In this document: positions 11,338-21,143 of the stretch, one piece after another
Layout of the letters: every line of letters begins with the position of its first letter
Position numbering within the stretch: the stretch's first letter is position 1
Assembly: GCA_022453515.1 (NCBI GenBank)
Contig: JAJNNY010000048.1
Coordinates: forward strand, 62,001-126,000
From: Astrocystis sublimbata
Taxonomy: Eukaryota; Ascomycota; Sordariomycetes; Xylariales; Xylariaceae
Length of the DNA stretch: 64,000 nucleotides
Reading direction: 5' to 3'
Notes under the pieces: generated by a model
Database searches by the model: none
Told to the model about the DNA's origin: nothing
What the model saw: the letters and a program-made list of their open reading frames with translations, nothing else
Translations under genes and position numbers: made by a program

Positions 11338-13053
11338 TCAACTGCAAGACCAGCTCGCCGCAGCGTTCTGATCTCCCTTGCCGTTCCATTTCGCTGTCTT
11401 CGGATACATGCAGAGTGGGCGTTGTCGATACAGCACCATGTTTTGCTTCGACGCATCCGTAAAGTTGAACTCAGACGCGATGATCTGGTCGACTTCCCGC
11501 CCCCTTTCCACCCAGTCCATGAGAGCTAGAAGGGCATCGTGCTTGGAGTCGTCGAAACCGAGCGGGACAGACCACGCGGAGGCATACGGTGGTCGCTGCA
11601 CCGACTGCCCTGTGCTGCCTATCATCCAGGGTGCCTTTACGTTATCGGGCGTGCCCCAGCAGTGCTTCATTCCAGGAATCTGAAAGTACCGAAAGAAGTC
11701 GTCGACATTCCCCATTGCCTCAATTGTGCGGTTGTAGTAGTATGTGGTGTGCTGCACTGGCACAACATTGTCCGCTAGGCCGCCGTACATGATGATCTTC
11801 CCCTTTTCTCTGAAGGCGCCGAGATCGAATTGGTCTGCGCTAGCATGCACTATGCTCCCATCATAAGCTTCTGCGTCTTTTACGACGGAATCGTTGTACG
11901 ACATCGTCTGCCATTGTGTCCCGTAGTTCATAAAGTATCGCTCGTATTGGCCGTCAAAGTTCCTTCTCACGTTTTGAGTGTCGTCGCGAGCGTTTGCGGG
12001 GAGAAGGTAAGTCCCCCATTCTGTCTCGCTGCCATATTCTGATCCCTTGTACACAAGCTCTCCATTACTTGTCACGTAGTCTGCGTACATCTTGAGCGCT
12101 GTCTCTGTTTGCGCTTTACTCCAGCAGGACGTCTTGTTGCTCGAAACGTCGCACCTCACCTTGCTGATGTCGAATTCCTCTCTACATGCAGACGGAGAGC
12201 TGATGATGTTGTCTTTGACGCCATCTAGAGCATCGCATTGCTTCAGTACCTCCTCATGTAGACGTGAGAAGAGGGCGGCGTCAGTTATGCTGTAGGATGC
12301 GCTTTCTGGTAAGTTCCATAAAGCTAGTCGTGATAGCCAAGGCATCAAGTGCTGCGTGTCCCATGCAGGCGCTCCTATCAGAGCACCGTCGAATGCATCC
12401 GGGTCAATCTGTATGTGTTTCAAACCCTGTCGTCCTCCTGTTGAGCAGCCGGTATAATAAGAGTACGCGATACGGCGATCATAGTACGCTTCAGCAAGCG
12501 TTTTGCCGAGTGCTATCGATCCCTGCAACGCTTGATATGCCCAGTTGACTTGTTTCTGCGTCGTGTCGGCCCAAGTGATATCCCCTTGCCCCGAGCTGTG
12601 GCCCGTGTCGGTCGACAAGGTCACAGCACCATATTTCACGCCGACGCCCATCTCAAGCCAATTGATGCCTCCCAGGAACGAATAAGAGCCATGGGTAAGA
12701 AAGCGCGAGTTCCAGTCGTCCGGGAGGAACATCCCGAACCGGTAATTGGCGGTGACATTGTTGATGATCACGGCGCATAACTCCGGCAGGCCGGTGGGGA
12801 AGGTCGGGTAGCCGATGTTGCCTGTTTCGACGAAGAAACCGGTAGTGACATGCTGCACGCGCTCTATGCGGACTCCGGCCGGAGCGATACCGGCGAAATA
12901 ATCAACGGAGCAGCTGTTGGCTTGACGTTGTTTGAGATGAGATGGCCAAGAAGTGACCAGGCACGCAGCCAAGGTGACGAGGACCCAGAGTGTCATCATC
13001 TCTAGAAAATCTATATTGCTAATATGTTTAAATTGATGCTCGATTGGAAACAT
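11338..13053 (-). CDS. Secreted tannase / feruloyl esterase
   Basis: A serine hydrolase of the tannase/feruloyl esterase family, acting outside the cell on gallate, ferulate or related phenolic esters of plant material. Single exon, 571 codons from the first ATG. The second and third Mets (codons 19-20) begin MMTLWVLVTLAACLVTSWP, a typical signal peptide, so the real start is probably at 12999 or 12996. The CS-D-HC catalytic arrangement of the family is complete: Cys203-Ser204 in GCSTGGRQG, Asp428 in GGLADNVVP, and His464-Cys465 in GMKHCWG (numbering from the long start); the two Cys next to Ser and His normally form a disulfide. Several N-glycosylation sequons (NVTAN, NRT, NFT) fit secretion. 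Whether it prefers tannin or feruloyl esters cannot be told. Confidence 0.92.
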   Translation of the reverse strand: MFPIEHQFKHISNIDFLEMMTLWVLVTLAACLVTSWPSHLKQRQANSCSVDYFAGIAPAGVRIERVQHVTTGFFVETGNIGYPTFPTGLPELCAVIINNVTANYRFGMFLPDDWNSRFLTHGSYSFLGGINWLEMGVGVKYGAVTLSTDTGHSSGQGDITWADTTQKQVNWAYQALQGSIALGKTLAEAYYDRRIAYSYYTGCSTGGRQGLKHIQIDPDAFDGALIGAPAWDTQHLMPWLSRLALWNLPESASYSITDAALFSRLHEEVLKQCDALDGVKDNIISSPSACREEFDISKVRCDVSSNKTSCWSKAQTETALKMYADYVTSNGELVYKGSEYGSETEWGTYLLPANARDDTQNVRRNFDGQYERYFMNYGTQWQTMSYNDSVVKDAEAYDGSIVHASADQFDLGAFREKGKIIMYGGLADNVVPVQHTTYYYNRTIEAMGNVDDFFRYFQIPGMKHCWGTPDNVKAPWMIGSTGQSVQRPPYASAWSVPLGFDDSKHDALLALMDWVERGREVDQIIASEFNFTDASKQNMVLYRQRPLCMYPKTAKWNGKGDQNAAASWSCS

Positions 13054-14118
13054 GCCTAGGCCCAGGCCACCGGGCCTACGTAGATGATCAGACTAGGAGC
13101 TCTTCATATAAACGCGTGGGGCCCCAGGTCGGAGCGTCACTACTCACCGCTTGGGCGACCATGATTCGAAGACGACATCGAGACCATTTCGCACGTTGAT
13201 CAGATAGCCAGCTCTCACACCCTTTCGCATGCTTGACAAATTCTGTGATGACTGGAGCCCCGGCGCATCATGAGCAGCACTGTTCCTTTCCATCACATGA
13301 AGCCGGTCGGTTTTTCCTTTTTGAGCTTTAATGTCCACGAAGAAACCCCAACAGAGATACCCTCTACACCGCCTGTGGCAGCTGAGACGAGTGCTTAAGT
13401 CTCAGTCTTGTGATATCGCAAAACGCCGACTAGTCTCCTAAAAGAAGGCATAAAGACTACCAAGCTCAGTTGTTCGCGTAGAGGCTGTCCGCCATCCTGG
13501 AATCCGTCAGCTTTGATATACTACCTTCTGAATTCGAATGTGCTTACCTGCAATCGATGCACTGTTAGTGATGATAAGGCCTGCTCACGCGCAACACTTG
13601 CGTCGGGCTGATAGGACGCGATCTGGATATGACGGCATGCGAAAAACAATTTTGGTTTTCTCATTGGAGACAAATTGCACCATGCAGGCTTATTATTGAT
13701 TGTGGAACCAGGGACTAGGTGGCGTCAGCGGCCCAATGTAACCCCTTTCCTCCGCAGTCCGGGGCATCGGGGCCGGGGTTTAAACGAACCAAAAACATCG
13801 ATGAGACTGAGCCAGGTGTTTCCCCAATTCGGATGTTCCAGCCCTTTGGGTCAGCTGGCGATGCTACTGAGCCATTTAGAATTCAACCCCCCAAAAAGTG
13901 TCATATTTTGTCGGTGTTGATTTATTATGCACAAAATGGCCAATACCGGCGGGAGCTCAACGTTTCTGCCGACTGAAATCCCGGTTCGGTGCCACATGGG
14001 CCTCTTTAAAAATAGCTTTTTGAAAGAAGACGGAGCAATTGACCGGCGAAATTCGACTCCGAGTGATATTGCCCTATCTACCTAAGTGTGGACCCCTCTC
14101 GGCCGCCTGCTGCCCCCC
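13054..14118. other. Intergenic region left of a MITE, no supported gene
   Basis: Upstream of the tannase gene, so it should hold that promoter; nothing else is recognised. Composition becomes AT-rich only after 14150. Confidence 0.4.
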
Positions 14119-14372
14119 GAGGTGCCACACAGAATAAATGAGACACTTCCAGGTTCTTAATAGTACCTATTAAATATAAATCCCCTTTAGAAAGTAATAT
14201 ATCCTATTTATTATTATTTTATTCCTTGATTATATACTAGTTATTTAAATATAGTTTATTAATTATATGATGGTTATTCTATGATTATTCTATAATTAAA
14301 AGAATACTTACTTTACTATATGTTAGCTTAAAAGGTACGCCAGACCGTCTCATCTATTTTGTTTAACGCCTC
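14119..14372. mobile_element. MITE-like element, copy A (full length, 254 bp)
   Basis: The left end GAGGTGCCACACAGAATAAA (14119 onward, running to TGAGAC at 14144) and the right end (14347-14372, GTCTCATCTATTTTGTTTAA then CGCCTC) are imperfect inverted repeats over about 26 bp. Between them is a very AT-rich core with no coding capacity. The core and the right terminus recur at 45548-45790, and the core alone at about 32900 and 41970. A short, AT-rich, non-coding sequence with inverted ends in several copies is what defines a MITE. I cannot identify a clear target-site duplication, so the superfamily is open. Confidence 0.75.
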
Positions 14373-15220
14373 GCCCCCTATCTCCTAGTATCGGCCCCGC
14401 TATAGCTCGAAGGGCCTGGTTGACAAACCGATTCAGCTCACACAAAAGAGTGCATCTTATCATTGCTGTGGAAAAGGTTGTATAATAATTATCTTAGGCG
14501 CGCTGCTTTACTTTATAAATATACGCTTTTGTAACATGACTAAGCCGGATTCGTTTAATATAGAGTGCTTGAGGCTAGAGGACTGATCTTGCAAGATATT
14601 TATTTTGCATGAGCCCAAAATCTGATGCGAAATAAAGAAGGGGGAGAATATCAATGAAACAGTATCCCAGAGTGCCCAAGGATAATTAAACTGAACCCAC
14701 ATCAAATTCGAGAAATCCGGTAGCATCACTTTCAAGCATTGCCTCACCAGTCGGAGTAACTGCAAAGCTACGATCAACAAGGACGAGAAAGCTGGACAAG
14801 GTGTACCGAGTAACATGTGTGGCTGTCTATGAATGGATCGCGATCAGTGACGTGCGAAAACTGCCAAGCCAAGCTGTTGGATTACTCCGACCGAAAGTGC
14901 ATATGCAGTTGGTTATAGATGAGGTTTCCATACCAAGGCTTGTACGCACAATGTTACATTCAGACCTTAGATCACGCTAAGATAATTGTGCTTCCCACAC
15001 GCAAGAGGAAGCTCATTAGAACAGAACCATTTATTATGGTATTATGAAAATTAAAGTTGTTTATAAAAAGAAATGATGGGCTCCCATCTCCTGTGGCTGA
15101 GTCCCACTCCGCAAGCACACCTTAGTTTATGGTTGTTGTTGTTCTTTGGGCTGGGCCTCCCTCATAAATTCGAAACCTTGGGCATTGTGGATTCATACGA
15201 GGCAGATTATAAACCCTCAA
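14373..15220. other. Intergenic region, no supported gene
   Basis: Between MITE copy A and a low-complexity repeat tract. Several open frames exist on both strands, but none has family resemblance or splice context. It is AT-rich in parts and may include further transposon debris. Confidence 0.4.
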
Positions 15221-15325
15221 CGCTGAACCACAACTCTTTTCCCCTCCTTTTTCTTGGATTTTATCATCGAACCCGAACGCCGAACCCCCAACTCCTTTTC
15301 CCTCCTTTTTTTCTTTGGTTTTATT
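15221..15325 (+). repeat. Imperfect direct repeat of about 45 bp, two units
   Basis: Unit 1 (15221-15264) and unit 2 (15279-15325) share the pattern CGCYGAACCMC, then CAACTC, then a pyrimidine run CTTTTCCCTCCTTTTT, then TTGGNTTTTAT. The period is about 58 bp. The repeat is non-coding and sits directly before a degenerate minisatellite. Confidence 0.6.
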
Positions 15326-15336
15326 GGTCTATTGTT

Positions 15337-15545
15337 GTCTTCGTTTCATCGTTTCGTCGTGTCGTTGTACCTTCGTGCTTTCATGTCTTCGTATTTTTGT
15401 GGCTTCGTGTCTTCATATCGTCGTGCTGTCGTGCCTTCTTTTCTTCGTGTCTTCGTGTCTTCGCATCATTAATAGACGTTAAATCATTGTGTCGTTATCT
15501 CATTATCTCGTTATATTATCATGTCATTATCTTCGAAATCATCGC
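15337..15545 (+). repeat. Degenerate TCGTGTCT-type minisatellite tract
   Basis: About 200 bp built from variants of an 8-9 bp unit (TCGTGTCT, TTCGTCGTG, TCATGTCTTCG, later TCATTATC). An open frame runs through it on the plus strand, but its Ser/Val/Phe-rich translation comes from the repeat and is not evidence for a gene. Confidence 0.6.
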
Positions 15546-15644
15546 AATATATCCCAACTAGAAAATAGCTCCGGATGATCTGCGATCAATGATTTCGAAG
15601 GAAGCCCTCCACCCACCCACTTGAATATCAACAAGTTACGATGT

Positions 15645-16178
15645 TCAAGATAGCCAAGCTACGAACGCAAGCGCAGCCGCGAACACAGCGAAAGCAGCTT
15701 TCGAATCACCGACAACCGCAGCACCGCTGTGATGGAAGGGCTGAGGCGTGACGCCGGGACAGGTAAGGCAGGCTTTCTCGTTGCTGGTCTCGCAGTGGCA
15801 GCCAGCAGCCCGCGTCGGTGCAGATGAGTTGGACACCATCTTCACGGTTCCGTTCCACGACATATTGGGGATACCCTCGATCGTGCCGTTCTTGATTGAG
15901 ATGGCGCCTCTGCGGGCTAAAGGGATACTGGTGATGCTTGGGGTCATTGGTGGCACATCAATGGGATCATCGATATTTCTCAACGTCGGAAGTGGGGTCC
16001 CCTGAGTGTGAGGGGGAGGGTGCGTGGACGGACAGCGTCCGCGAGGGTATCTCCAGCACATCGACTCCACATGCGGAGTAGGAACCGTGTGTACAGCAGC
16101 AGTAATCGGGGGGTATAGAATATGTTGCGCACTGATGGCAATAGCCATGAGCGAGAAGATAGTGATGGCGAACTTCAT
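15645..16178 (-). CDS. Small secreted protein with predicted GPI anchor, cysteine-containing
   Basis: No family recognised. From ATG 16178 the product is 177 aa and starts MKFAITIFSLMAIAISAQ, a clear signal peptide. The open frame extends upstream in a Pro/Ser-rich stretch without the features of a mature protein, so I prefer the internal Met. The middle is Pro/Thr-rich (PPPHTQGTPLPTLR) with sequons NGT, NMS, NGT, NSS. Six cysteines occur: two in MCWRYPRGRC and four in GCHCETSNEKACLTC. The C-terminus has a small-residue site (SGAAVVGDS) followed by a hydrophobic tail ending FAAALAFVAWLS, as in GPI-anchored cell-surface proteins. A cell-wall protein or a host-interaction effector are both possible; the sequence does not decide. 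Confidence 0.7.
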   Translation of the reverse strand: MKFAITIFSLMAIAISAQHILYPPITAAVHTVPTPHVESMCWRYPRGRCPSTHPPPHTQGTPLPTLRNIDDPIDVPPMTPSITSIPLARRGAISIKNGTIEGIPNMSWNGTVKMVSNSSAPTRAAGCHCETSNEKACLTCPGVTPQPFHHSGAAVVGDSKAAFAVFAAALAFVAWLS

Positions 16179-16817
16179 CGTGGGCAGTTGTGCAGGGTCC
16201 AGCGATGGAATTAATGGCGGTTGTCGAGGAGTTGTGGGAGCGAGATGAGTTGGGCGAGATGAAGAGGGAATTGGGAAAGCATTTGCGGGGGACCAGCTCA
16301 CTTATAGTTTCCTAAACCCAGCCGGGTTCCTAGTCAAGAGCCACGCGGGGAGTGATGTATCAAATTTGAGTTCATTTTTAACAGATATCTTGCATATCAA
16401 GTACATCGTGACCAGTTGTGTATCGAAAGATAAGATACGAGAACATCTAAACTCTAAATATTAGCGCACGAAACGATCCAGCGTCATTGCTGTCGACTTC
16501 TTCATTTAATACATCAACGTGACAAGAAAAAACACTACCATGACAAAAATCACATGGAATTTCAGCTCGCGTACAAGAGTTGAGGCAACAGAAGAAACTT
16601 TGCGTTATAGAATCACAAGAAGATATAATGCAAATGCAGACTACCGAAGTGGTGTATGCGTACTTGACCAAGGATTGGTAAGCATTTCTTACCAGGAGCC
16701 CCTGGGACGGTAGGCTTGTCTTCGTGTCCATGTCATATTCATGCAAATACTTTGACCGTCACTGAAGTCACTGTAGATAGGCAAGTTTTCATAGCAATAT
16801 CGAGAACTGGGCATGAG

Positions 16818-17015
16818 ACAATAGTGGGGGTGCGGCGGACCTGATGTCGGACTCGGGCAGGGACGCGCCGGTGGGGTTGCCGGGACAATGGCGCGGACAT
16901 CGGTACCCTCGCTCTTGACCTTGTTCTACACCTCCTTGATGGTCTCGAGGGATGTGCCCCCACTGGGCGGCCTCGTCAAGGTACCAGGGGGCCGGTAGAA
17001 TCTCGTAACCGCTGG
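16818..17015 (-). pseudogene. Decayed fragment of an alanine aminotransferase gene
   Basis: Read on the minus strand, three frames together give PWYLDEAAQWG, then LETIKEV-stop-NKVKSEGTDVRAIV, then PGNPTGASLPESDIRS. The last two blocks correspond to the conserved PLP-enzyme segment around the NPG-N-PTGA loop of alanine transaminases. At least two frame changes and one in-frame stop (in place of a Tyr-like position) separate them, and no matching sequence continues on either side. The block is more GC-rich than its surroundings, as expected for former coding DNA. It is a relic of about 65 codons, not a functional gene. No intact alanine transaminase lies in this window. Confidence 0.7.
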
Positions 17016-17154
17016 GCCTTGTTATTACTATTAACTAGTACAGGGCTTTCTTAAATGTTTGCAAATGTGACAGTTTAAGTGGAATCTTAATGTTGTTCTA
17101 GCCGGCCATTGTTCAGTATAATCATAAAATACATCGATGAGCCTCTTGGCTAGA

Positions 17155-18106
17155 TCATTTGAGGTGATAGTTTAATAGCTGTGAGAAGTCGACCACTCCG
17201 TATCGGTTCAGAGCAAAAGCCACGCCGGCAATCAGTACTGCCCACATCCCCTGACCAACCCGGAGCATTTTGGCGAAGCCCTTGTTCATCGTTTCTCGGT
17301 CATTCACATGAGGGTAGACGAGATCATTCCCCTGGCCGTCTTTGGGAATCGGAAGTCCCAAGAAGTCGCAAAGTACGGGATAACCATCTTTCGGGTTAAA
17401 GATCAGAAGCTTTTCTTTTGGCACAACTCGCTTGACCCACGCGTTATGAGCGTGGTACAAGCTCACATCGTCTTTAGACGACCACAGGCGGGCCCCCAAC
17501 ATACGTTGGGTTCGGGCTTGCATGGCGCGAAAGATTGGGTGCAGGTTAAATGCAACCCCGGGGAAGAGCAATGTCGGTAAGAAAAACCCCCATTCATTCG
17601 CCCGACCGATGCTCTCGTTGACAGAGTCCCGCCAAAGCTGTGGCGAGGAGCGCTCGCAGTGAACAAACTGTTGCGCGGTTAGTAACGTCTGAGCATGGGG
17701 ATTGTCTACACAGGAAACTTGCCTTGGCATCAGGATACATCTCGACCAGGTCCTCGACGAAGAGCGACGATGGATAATCAGTGCATGATTTGAATCCTTG
17801 GCCGGCAAAGATCTGATGCAATATTTTCTGTCGCTCCTGTTTGTCCTGCGCATACATTGCTGCTCGCCACCGCCTTCCCATGGGCCAGGGGAAACTGTCG
17901 TTTATGAAATCGCCTCGAAAGTGAGAGCATGGTGCGAATCCGAGGGCATGGAAGGCCACTTGTAGTGAGGTTGTGCCGGTTCTGGGGAGGCCGGTCTAGA
18001 CAAATCAATTGAGCGACTTGACCAAAGTATGGGAATAATCATTTGAACCGATTTCACTCACCCCGATGACTATTGGGCCTTTGTATTGAGATCCTTGCTG
18101 CGCCAT
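17155..18106 (-). CDS. Sulfotransferase-family protein (fungal Sulfotransfer_4 type)
   Basis: A P-loop-like protein of the large fungal family annotated as sulfotransferases; the reaction of most members is untested. Exons 18106-18062, 17995-17723 and 17667-17155 give 276 aa. The N-terminus VIGTGLPRTGTTSLQVAFHALG, split by intron 1, contains the PAPS 5'-phosphate loop. It is followed by CSHFRGDFINDSFPWPMGRRW and the acceptor-side motif FKSCTDYPSSLFVEDLVEMYPDAK. The third exon has LWRDSVNESIG, YHAHNAWVKRVVPKEKLLIFNPKDGYPVLCDFLGLPIP, and a C-terminal hydrophobic segment (MWAVLIAGVAFALNRYG), probably a membrane anchor. The second intron (17722-17668) starts with GC (GCAAGT), a non-canonical GC-AG intron; removing it restores one continuous frame. 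Confidence 0.8.
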
Positions 18107-19606
18107 GTTGTGCGTGAGTTGTTATTGATACCAGGGGAACGGATTGCGCAACTTGTTGCTTGTATTGCAACATCAAGTTGCATACGTCGCAGCTCTTAAA
18201 TCGTAATTTTGTCGAAGGATTAGCGGACTGTATTAAAACTCCGAAGTGCGGTCGGCTGCAGATGGTACTATTGTGGTAGCCAGTTTGAGTCTAATACCAC
18301 GGACTAGTTAATATCGCCATGACACAAGGCACCGTGGTGGAGCAGTCTTGACTCGATTCTCCATTAGCGCCATAACATAGTCATAAGAGTTCTGGATATA
18401 GGTAGATCCCTTGTCTTGGTGTTACCTGGTCTGTCCTTATAATCGGTGCCGAGGGTGCCTCCCTTGTAACTATGCCGGAAATAACGGTTACATCAATCCA
18501 CCTTGCAGGTTGGCTTGATATCGACAACTTGCTAATTCAACAATTGCACGTTCTCAAAGCAAGTGAATGAAACAGCCACCGCGCCACAAAGCATCATGCC
18601 ATGAATGAGAGTTGTACCGCTTATTCTGATATGTTACGAAACATGACCATAAGGGCCAAAGTGGTTGTAAAATGTCTTGTCCAACTTATATATGCCCATC
18701 AAGACCATGACTTCGCCCCGGAGTCAAGCATTGTGTGGTAACTATGAGTAAGCATGCAGACATTTATAGCCAACAAAACCTGTTTGCTGTTAACACGACT
18801 AGAAGCTGCGACTTCCAGTAGGCACTTAAATGACCTGACTCTAGCACAGCTGGAGCTAGTGCAGGGCCGGATATTCGGTAGGCGACGCTATGCAGAGGTA
18901 GAATCTGGAGATACATACTCTCAATCCCGGAAAGCAATCATGGGTAGCGGTGCATGTGAATGAATATCCAATTTGGCCAATGCATATTAAACACTTAGAT
19001 GGACAGGAAGGCAGGTGGCGGATCATGGCTTGTAGGGATGAGCTATTAAGCGGTACTGACAGCCTTGATCAATGTGGCTTTATAGATCAACATCATCTCG
19101 ATACTTATTGTTCATATCTCGCAGAAAATGAAACGATGTTAAGTGAATATAGCTTACCTATCTAACTCGCTTGATGATTTCTTCGGCATGCCTGACATAT
19201 TCGCAGCTTGATGGCCACGGATGAAGCATCCAACATTCGCTCAAAAAGACAAGTCTGAGAAATAACATCCCCCCGTCGGCGTAAATGGCCCTTAATCTTC
19301 AAAACAATTGCCGTCAAGATAAAGTACAAACTGAAACCATATCTTATAATCACATCCACGAAGCTGGTCTATCCATCAGCGAATACCCGAAATAACTAAC
19401 AATACAATCAGGGCGCCTTACTTAGTTTTCTCTCCCTGTGAATGAAGTCAGAGACAATCACGCATCGCTAGCTCTAGAGGTATTGCGCTTAGACTGTTGT
19501 AGGTTCATCGGTCTAGGGGAGTCTGGTGGACTTAAGCTTCAATAAACCTCAGGATCTAAGGTACGTAGCTGAGCAACGCAACGTAATTATACCCGACCAT
19601 CAACTT
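18107..19606. other. Intergenic region, no supported gene
   Basis: 1.5 kb upstream of the sulfotransferase-like gene and downstream of the nitronate monooxygenase gene. Two short open frames near 18754 and 18950 lack recognisable motifs, and I do not call them genes. Confidence 0.45.
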
Positions 19607-20668
19607 CTACATCCCCGTTATTGCCGCTCTCAAGGCCTTCTTCGCCCCCTCTCTCACAGAACTCACAATGTCATCCGTCGACTGCACCTCATTCACCAGC
19701 GCCACGCCCGCGCCAGCCCAGACAGCCACGCGATCGGAATAACCACGGTCGTCGCGGGCAGCAGCCTCCGCACACCGCCAACGAATAGTGTCGATATCGA
19801 CGCCCTGTGTCCACTCGACATAACTCTGTGAAGCGATAGCGCGACCGTCATATAGAGGCGGCCAGATCGTGGGACCACGCAGTGAATCAAAGACTGGCGC
19901 ACGGACAGTATCGAGGGCGCCGTCGGAGGCAGCTAGGATGGCGGCGCGGTAGGCCGGATGGACGGTAGTCTCCTGCGCAGCGAGAAACCTCGTCCCCATC
20001 ACCACCCCCTCAGCACCCAGCGCGAGGGCAGCCGCGGCGCCGCGTCCCTCGACGATGCCGCCGGCTGCGACTAGTAACGTTCCTTCCTTCACGCCGGAGT
20101 CATTGTGAAGACGGTTAGCGATCTCAGGCAGAAGCGAAATAACGCTCGCGCCGCGCGCAAAGCCATGCCCGCCGGCATCGCTGCCCTGCACGACGAGAAC
20201 GTCCGGCGCCGCGGTGCGCGCGACTTCGACCGCGGCGGAGGCCGAGCCAACCTGGATCCAGATGCGGGTCTGCGGGAGCGCGGCGCGCAGGGCGGTGACC
20301 CATGGGGCGTAGTCTGCAAGCGTTGGCGCGGCGAAGAGCCAGACGAAAGCCGGCGGGTTGGACTGGAGAACGGGTAGGACTGTGGCTGGTGTGGTCAGGA
20401 AGAGGAGTAGGCCGACACCGACTGGCAGGATGCCAGTTGCTTGGTAGAATAGGGAGGGGCGGGAGGATGGGGTGGAGCCGAGCAGGCCTGCGACGGCTTC
20501 TAGTTCTGTTGCGATCCTCGTCACGTCGTCTGCCATGCCAATAGTCCCGATCCCGCCCGCCTGTGTCACGGCTGTCGCCAACGCGGATCCCGCGAACCCG
20601 GCCATCGGTGCGTTGATGACCACGGGCCCCCTGGTCCAGGAGTAGTCGCCGAGGAACTTTGACGGCAT
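19607..20668 (-). CDS. Nitronate monooxygenase (2-nitropropane dioxygenase family)
   Basis: An FMN-dependent TIM-barrel enzyme that oxidises alkyl nitronates, such as propionate-3-nitronate, to the carbonyl compound. Single exon, 353 aa. The N-terminal VINAPMAGFAGSALATAVTQAGGIGTIG is the typical first strand with the FMN loop. Further family marks are IWIQVGSASAAVEVA, the VVQGSDAGGHG motif bearing the active-site His, LLVAAGGIVEGRGAAAALALGAEGVVMGTRFLA (phosphate-binding strand) and a C-terminal helical cap. Length is normal. It lies about 0.5 kb downstream of, and in the same direction as, a flavin monooxygenase gene; joint function is possible but untested. Confidence 0.92.
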   Translation of the reverse strand: MPSKFLGDYSWTRGPVVINAPMAGFAGSALATAVTQAGGIGTIGMADDVTRIATELEAVAGLLGSTPSSRPSLFYQATGILPVGVGLLLFLTTPATVLPVLQSNPPAFVWLFAAPTLADYAPWVTALRAALPQTRIWIQVGSASAAVEVARTAAPDVLVVQGSDAGGHGFARGASVISLLPEIANRLHNDSGVKEGTLLVAAGGIVEGRGAAAALALGAEGVVMGTRFLAAQETTVHPAYRAAILAASDGALDTVRAPVFDSLRGPTIWPPLYDGRAIASQSYVEWTQGVDIDTIRWRCAEAAARDDRGYSDRVAVWAGAGVALVNEVQSTDDIVSSVREGAKKALRAAITGM

Positions 20669-21143
20669 CGCGCTCTCACTGTGAAATCAAGTAGATTCTT
20701 TGTATTGGTTTCGCGGCTCGGGAGTCTCTGGTTTCTGCTTGCAATCTTACAAGAAGTCTGATGCGCGGCGAGCTCAGCGCTGATACTACTTTCGGACCCA
20801 GGTATTCTCGAATCACATTGTCAGATTTAGGGGGTATGAGGTTACCCGCATTATTGGTTAAATGAAGGCCGGATGTAGGACCCATGTCAGGAAGACTACT
20901 CCTCACAACGCAAGAGCAGCATTCAATCAAATGACCTATTACTATCTGCTGCAAGGCCTTGCTTTTGTCTGACAATATGGCATACTGCTGCATCTCAATC
21001 CCAATACGTAAAGTTCGCTTTTGAACACATCAGCTTCACATTTCCAGTTAAAAGTATTAGTGGTACATGCGGCATACCCCGTTATGTTAGATTCTAGGCA
21101 CCAACTGCATTTCGCAACCTCAAAGCAGCGAAAGCCTAACTTC
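20669..21143. other. Spacer between two minus-strand redox genes
   Basis: 475 bp that must hold the monooxygenase terminator and the nitronate monooxygenase promoter. Nothing further is recognisable. Confidence 0.4.

Noticed and set aside
15073..15561. 162-codon plus-strand frame
   Set aside because: Half of it translates a degenerate minisatellite, and the remainder shows no family features.
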